Positions 60,501 to 64,000 of a stretch of DNA of 64,000 nt are shown here, one piece after another; the stretch's first letter is position 1, and every line of letters starts with the position of its first letter. This stretch comes from Acanthopleura granulata (lineage: Eukaryota > Mollusca > Polyplacophora > Chitonida > Chitonidae): contig JABBOT010000080.1 in NCBI GenBank assembly GCA_016165875.1, positions 13,732,133 to 13,796,132 on the forward strand. Reading direction: 5' to 3'. Under the pieces are notes generated by a model that was not told the DNA's origin, made no database searches, and was given only the letters and a program-made list of their open reading frames with translations. Made by a program: the position numbers and the translations under genes.

Positions 60501-61711
60501 CACGTGTAGTGTCTTACTCAGTCTGCACAGGCTTACCCAATTTGCTGACACACGTGTAGTGTCTTACTCAGTCTGCACAGGCTTACCCAATTTGCTGACA
60601 CACGTGTAGTGTCTTACTCAGTCTGCACAGGCTTACCCAATTTGCTGACACACGTGTAGTGTCTTCCTCAGTCTGCACAGGCTTACTCAATTTGCTGACA
60701 CACGTGTAGTGTCTTACTCAGTCTGCACAGGCTTACCCAATTTGCTGACACACGTGTAGTGTCTTACTCAGTCTGCACAGGCTTACCAATTTGCTGACAC
60801 ACGTGTAGTGTCTTACTCAGTCTGCACAGGCTTACCCAATTTGCAGACACACGTGTAGTGTCTTCCTCAGTCTGCACAGGCTTACCCAATTTGCTGACAC
60901 ACGTGTAGTGTCTTACTCAGTCTGCACAGGCTTACCCAATTTGCAGAATCAATGCGCAGTGGTTGTTTTTCTTCAGCAAGGATCCTTTCTTCCATATGAT
61001 AGCCTCATCACTGAACTGGTGGAGCCTAACCTGTTACAGGTAGTACAAGATTTGCTTAGAGGGTTGAAGGTCAGAAATGGTATGTAGGTACAAACACAAT
61101 GTACAAAGGACAAAGCACTTAACCCACTGAGAAGGGTGCACTTCTGAGGTGTAGGACTCTCAAAGTTCATTTATTTATTTATTTCAGTTTTGCCTTGCAC
61201 CATACTTGCATTTTTTTCCCCTTTTACCATGTTTTTTTGCAAACCATCAACCTTTGAACAGTTACTGACAAACTTTCTTGCCCATTGGTGGTGGTCGGAG
61301 AAGTGATCTTCACGAAATGTTAGACTGCGCAACCTGTCACAAAAGTGTCATCAACCCTACATTGTCATGATTGTCACCAAGGCCCAAGGAACGGTGACAC
61401 TGGGGGAATCTATAATTTCCCTCTCTAAGGTAGGGTTTGAACCCACATATTGTGGGTTAAGTTAAAGGGCAAGCGCATTTAATTCCTAGACAATGGCCCG
61501 TTCCCATCCTCTGAATGTGGTAAACAGATTGCCAGACATGGCAGAGGAACACGAAAATCCAAACAGCACTTACATGTGTAAATATAAATAAGGACAGAGG
61601 AGAAGTCATTACCTGAACTCTGTTGAAGAGGCCAGCAGGTAGATACTGGAATCTGTACACCATCTTTGTTTCTTTGTGGCCTTTGGCACGGTCTACATCT
61701 GGCCAGTCATA
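45555..61711 (-). CDS. COR-TIR-TIR protein with C-terminal CaaX box (5' part beyond window)
   Basis: Eighteen exons, all minus: 61711-61613, 61030-60936, 58763-58616, 57814-57697, 57371-57170, 56357-56291, 55694-55533, 54679-54590, 52957-52781, 51096-51025, 50464-50354, 49687-49520, 49079-48885, 48734-48642, 47938-47756, 47026-46926, 46309-46179, 45730-45555. Phases match throughout, giving 795 residues plus stop. The first four exons are the end of a COR domain as in Roco proteins (RFQYLPAGLFNRVQVRLHQF, LVHEVLECLISESFYG, FQASKVQRAVELKAPFLQCD). TIR 1 follows (LNVYFSYCKDN, VVLVGMSDEF), then TIR 2 (DYPSCFVSYCWSN, KVMVAFVSDEYAESKNCQME). TIR 2 keeps a Glu in CQMEF where catalytic TIRs have it; TIR 1 has CSDLL. 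The tail is acidic and ends CSVM, a prenylation motif. It is probably an innate-immune or NADase-type signalling protein at membranes. The exon upstream of 61711 is not in the window as an intact copy. Confidence 0.88.
46690..46905 (-). mobile_element. tRNA-like SINE, minor family
   Basis: In reverse: GGTGGCCTGGTGGTTGGAG, then CCCTTCGGGGTCCTTAGATC and CCCGGATCTGGTCATACCGC. The head resembles a tRNA A box. It lies in an intron of the COR-TIR gene. Confidence 0.45.
47985..48165 (-). mobile_element. SINE family C copy
   Basis: In reverse: GGTGTCATGTCTGATGTCTT, CATGGGCTTGCCCTGTCACA, then CATTAAGCCCCAAGCACTCA. Its body matches the copy at 28.2 kb. Confidence 0.65.
48237..48700 (-). repeat. 74-bp minisatellite containing an exon end and donor (COR-TIR gene)
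   Basis: About six copies of a 74-bp unit. The rightmost is the 3' end of exon 48734-48642 plus its donor (GATGAG|GTAAGG), and the array extends leftwards into the intron. Each unit carries ~50 exon bases (CACAGTACAATAAATACTGC, TTCACCTTACTG) and ~24 intron bases; most keep GAG|GTAAGG. Confidence 0.93.
49808..49925 (+). repeat. SINE-A 5' fragment
   Basis: Head with GTGGCTGAGGGGATTACC and TGTGAGTTCAAGTCCAGCTC, cut off after TCCTCTCTGGCCCT. Confidence 0.7.
51410..51545 (-). repeat. tRNA-like SINE head fragment
   Basis: In reverse: GCTCAGTGGTGAATGACTTG (A-box like) and GCGGGTTCAACCCTGACC (B box). No tRNA acceptor-stem pairing was found, so it is not called a tRNA gene. Confidence 0.45.
52260..52650. 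mobile_element. Two SINE-A copies tail to tail
   Basis: A plus-strand copy (52260-52497; head CCGTGGCTCAGTCGCTTAGC, slightly shortened body) is followed after 10 bp by a minus-strand partial copy (52508-52650). Their (AAAT)n tails face each other and form a large imperfect palindrome in an intron of the COR-TIR gene. Confidence 0.8.
53935..54142 (-). repeat. Dispersed repeat R1, copy 2
   Basis: The reverse complement matches 12093-12285: AGGTACCAAACAAGGTTCA, GGTGTCGGCTTACACAACAA and AATGTGGAAAAAACAGCATA. It lies in the intron between the TIR 1 and TIR 2 exons. Confidence 0.6.
54773..55002. mobile_element. MITE, M3-related
   Basis: Left end GGGACCAATTCCACAAGG; right end, reversed, GGAGCCAGTTGCACAAAGCA. 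They are weaker inverted repeats resembling the ends of the M3 element at 39.7 kb. Confidence 0.4.
55010..55575 (-). repeat. 68-bp minisatellite containing an exon end and donor (COR-TIR gene)
   Basis: About eight copies of a 68-bp unit. The rightmost is the end of exon 55694-55533 and its donor (CCAGTGAT|GTAAGT). Each unit repeats ~45 exon bases (CAGTATACTGGGCATCCTGT-like) and ~20 intron bases; most keep GAT|GTAAGT. Confidence 0.92.
57105..57135. other. Perfect 13-bp hairpin beside a donor
   Basis: TACAGTGTGTGCC, loop GTCAT, GGCACACACTGTA. It starts 34 bp downstream (gene sense) of the donor of exon 57371-57170. Arms are perfect, so it could fold in the pre-mRNA near the splice site. Confidence 0.65.
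58855..59620. repeat. 53-bp minisatellite in an intron between COR exons
   Basis: About 10 good copies and several decayed ones of a 53-bp unit (GGACACTTTGGCATCTTGCC, ACACCTGACAAATCTCTA, CAGTGGTTATGA). It does not include either flanking splice site. Confidence 0.9.
59985..60950 (-). repeat. 50-bp minisatellite starting at a COR exon donor
   Basis: About 19 copies of a 50-bp unit. On the gene's strand the unit is GCAAATTGG|GTAAGCCTGT followed by GCAGACTGAGTAAGACACTA; the first copy is the true end of exon 61030-60936 and its donor. Nearly all copies keep TTGG|GTAAGC. Confidence 0.93.
61375..61510 (-). repeat. tRNA-like SINE head fragment
   Basis: In reverse, B box GTGGGTTCAAACCCTACC is preceded by AATGCGCTTGCCCTTTAAC. 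It resembles the minor family at 51.4 kb. Confidence 0.45.
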
Positions 61712-61759
61712 CTGTAAAATTATGAACATATAAAAATTCTTAAAGCCTAAGATGACCCT

Positions 61760-64000
61760 GCCTTTAGTGGGCTCTTTGTCCGGCAGTACAGCATGGCATT
61801 GGATCATTTTGTACCTCTAGCTTCATACTTTGACGATGGCTGGAGGGTAAACCATGAAGGTAAAAACAACCACTTCTGTGTTTTTCTAGTTGCTGTGGGT
61901 CTGAACTCTCCCTACATGCCCATTATGCGTATTGAGAAGGCAGCGCCAAAGAATTCTGGACTAGCTCCATGTACTCTAAATGTTATGAGAACAAGAGTTA
62001 TGGAGTTACCTGGAGCTACATGTGTGTGGCACTACATGTAGGTTAGCTTGCCTACCTTGGACTCTTTGACAGTAAACATTGCACTAGGTTAGCCTGCCTA
62101 CCATAGGCTCTTTGGCTGGAAGTAAACATTGCCCTTGGGTAGCCTGCCTACCTTAGGCTCTTTGGCTGACAGTACACATGGCACTAGGTTAACCTGTCAA
62201 CCTTAGGCTCTTTGACAGTAAACATGGCACTAGGTTATCTTGCCTACCTTAGGCTCATTGATAGTAAATGTGGCACTAGGTTAGCTTGCCTACCTTAGGT
62301 TCTTTGGCTGGCAGAAAAGATGGCACTAGGTTAGCCTGCCTACCTTAGGCTCTTTGGCTGGAAGTAAACATGGCACTAGGTTAACGTCCCTAACTTAGGC
62401 TATTTGGCTGGAAGTAAACATGCCACTAGGTTAGCCTGCCTACGTTAGGCCCTTTGGCTGACAGTAAACATGGCACTAGGTTAGCTTGCCTATCTTAGGC
62501 TCTTTGGCTGGCAGTAAACATGCCACTAGGTTAGCCTCCCTACCTTAGGATCTTTGGCTGGAAGTAAACATGGTACTAGGTTAGCCGCCCTACCTTAGGC
62601 TCTTTGCCATGACAGTAAACATGGCACTAGGTTAACCTCCCTACCTTAAGCTCTTTGACAGTAAACATGGCACTGGGTTAGCCTGCTACCTCAGGCTCTT
62701 TGTCTGGTAGCAACCATGGCACTAGGTTAATCTCCCTACCTTAGGCTCTTTGTCTGGCAGTAAACATGCCACTAGGTTAACCTGTCAACCTTAGGCTCTT
62801 TGATAGTAAACATGACACTAGGTTAGTCTGTCTCCCTTAGGCTCTTTGTCTGGCACTAGGTTAACTATCCTACCTTAGGCTCTTTGTCTGGCAGTAAACA
62901 TGGCACGAGGTTAACCTGTCAACCTTAGGCTCTTTGATAGTAAACATGACACTAGGTTAGTCTGTCTCCCTTCGGCTCTTTGCCTGGCACCAGGTTAGCC
63001 TCCCTACCTTAGGCTCTTTGTCTGGCAGTAAACATGGCACTAGGTTAGCCTCACTACCTTAGGCTCTTTGTCTGGCAGTAAACATGGCACTAGGTTAGCC
63101 TCCCTACCTTAGGCTCTTTGTCTGGCAGTAAACATGGCACTAGGTTAGCCTCCCTACCTTAGGCTCTTTGTCTGGCAGTAAACATGGCACTAGGTTAGCC
63201 TCCTTACCTTAGGCTCTTTGTCTGGCAGTAAACATGGCACTAGGTTAACCTCCCTACCTTAGGCTCTTTGTCTGGCAGTAAACATGGCACTAGGTTAGCC
63301 TCCCTACCTTAGGCTCTTTGTCTGGCAGTAAACATGGCACTACGTTAACCTCCCTACCTTAGGCTCTTTGTCTGGTAGTAAACATGGCGCTAGGTTAGCC
63401 TGCCTACCTTAGGCTCTTTGTCTGGCAGTAAACATGGCGCTAGGTTAGCCTGCCTACCTTAGGCTCTTTGTCTGGCAGTAAACATGGCGCTAGGTTAGCC
63501 TGCCTACCTTAGGCTCTTTGTCTGGCAGTAAACATGGCACTAGGTTAGCCTCCCTACCTTAGGCTCTTTGTCTGGCAGTAAACATGGCACTAGGTTAACC
63601 TCCCTACCTTAGGCTCTTTGTCTGGCAGTAAACATGGCACTAGGTTAACCTCCCTACCTTAGGCTCTTTGTCTGGTAGTAAACATGGCACTACGTTAACC
63701 TCCCTACCTTAGGCTCTTTGTCTGGCAGTAAACATGGCGCTAGGTTAGCCTCCCTACCTTAGGCTCTTTGTCTGGCAGTAAACATGGCACTAGGTTAACC
63801 TCCCTACCTTAGGCTCTTTGTCTGGCAGTAAACATGGCGCTAGGTTAGCCTCCCTACCTTAGGCTTTTTGTCTGGCAGTAAACATGGCACGAGGTTAACC
63901 TGCCTACCTTAGGCTCTTTGTCTGGCAGTAAACATGGCACGAGGTTAGCCTCCCTACCTTAGGCTCTTTGTCTGGCAGTAAACATGGCACTAGGTTAGCC
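61760..64000 (-). repeat. 50-bp minisatellite made of a COR exon end plus donor, running off the window
   Basis: About 40 copies; regular 50-bp spacing from ~63000 to the edge, decayed copies to the left. On the gene's strand each unit reads CATGTTTACTGCCAGACAAA then GAGCCTAAG|GTAGG. In phase 0 this encodes PCLLPDKEPK, a good COR-domain match that would join directly to the exon at 61711 (YDWPD). The true exon should be at the right end, beyond 64000, unless one of the copies is itself used. Confidence 0.88.

Noticed and set aside
60000..64000. Regular 50-bp repeats resembling a CRISPR array
   Set aside because: Units are contiguous with no unique spacers, the host is an animal, and units match an exon-intron boundary.
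62040..64000. TTAGG-like words suggesting telomeric repeat
   Set aside because: TTAGG occurs once or twice per 50-bp unit within a longer unrelated unit, not as a tandem hexamer or pentamer.

Overview
The window is eukaryotic nuclear DNA from an animal. Genes are split into short exons with GT-AG introns. The intergenic and intronic DNA is AT-rich and full of tRNA-derived SINEs, terminal-inverted-repeat elements and minisatellites. A complete urease accessory gene (UreD), a COR-TIR-TIR immune-type protein and a SINE ending in an ...ACACCAATCAAATAAATAAA-like tail point to a lophotrochozoan, most likely a mollusc; the species is inference. Most tabulated open frames are repeat artefacts. The genes below were rebuilt exon by exon, and splice phases agree across every junction I list unless stated.

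Layout. (1) 63-2390, minus: 5' part of an ASTE1/Asteroid-like XPG-type nuclease; its C-terminus lies off the left edge. (2) 3736-11045, plus: complete 8-exon SLC33A1 acetyl-CoA transporter (540 aa), head-to-head with gene 1. (3) 15031-17525, plus: a small three-exon gene for a 95-residue protein that is about 30% arginine (protamine-like); no single open frame shows it. (4) 20478-26380, minus: an unrecognised eight-exon gene (about 263 aa). (5) 29123-30862, minus: three exons of another unrecognised gene. (6) 31717-42533, plus: complete 8-exon urease accessory protein UreD (309 aa). (7) 45555 to beyond 64000, minus: 18 exons giving the last 795 residues of a large protein with COR, TIR, TIR and a C-terminal CSVM CaaX box.

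The most striking structure is shared by genes 4, 6 and 7. Seven minisatellite arrays (periods 41-122 bp) each begin at an exon's 3' end and extend into the following intron. In each, the repeated unit contains the 5' splice site and, in most, some of the adjacent exon. The arrays near 21.5, 33.5, 37.3, 48.3, 55.0, 60.0 and 62-64 kb all grow downstream of the donor, whichever strand the gene is on. Other arrays in the window (8.5, 10.2, 27.2, 30.2, 59 kb) do not have this property.

Mobile DNA includes one major SINE family (about 12 copies), several other tRNA-like SINE families, and at least four inverted-repeat (MITE-like) families. One pair of dispersed repeats, at 12.1 and 54.0 kb, is unexplained.
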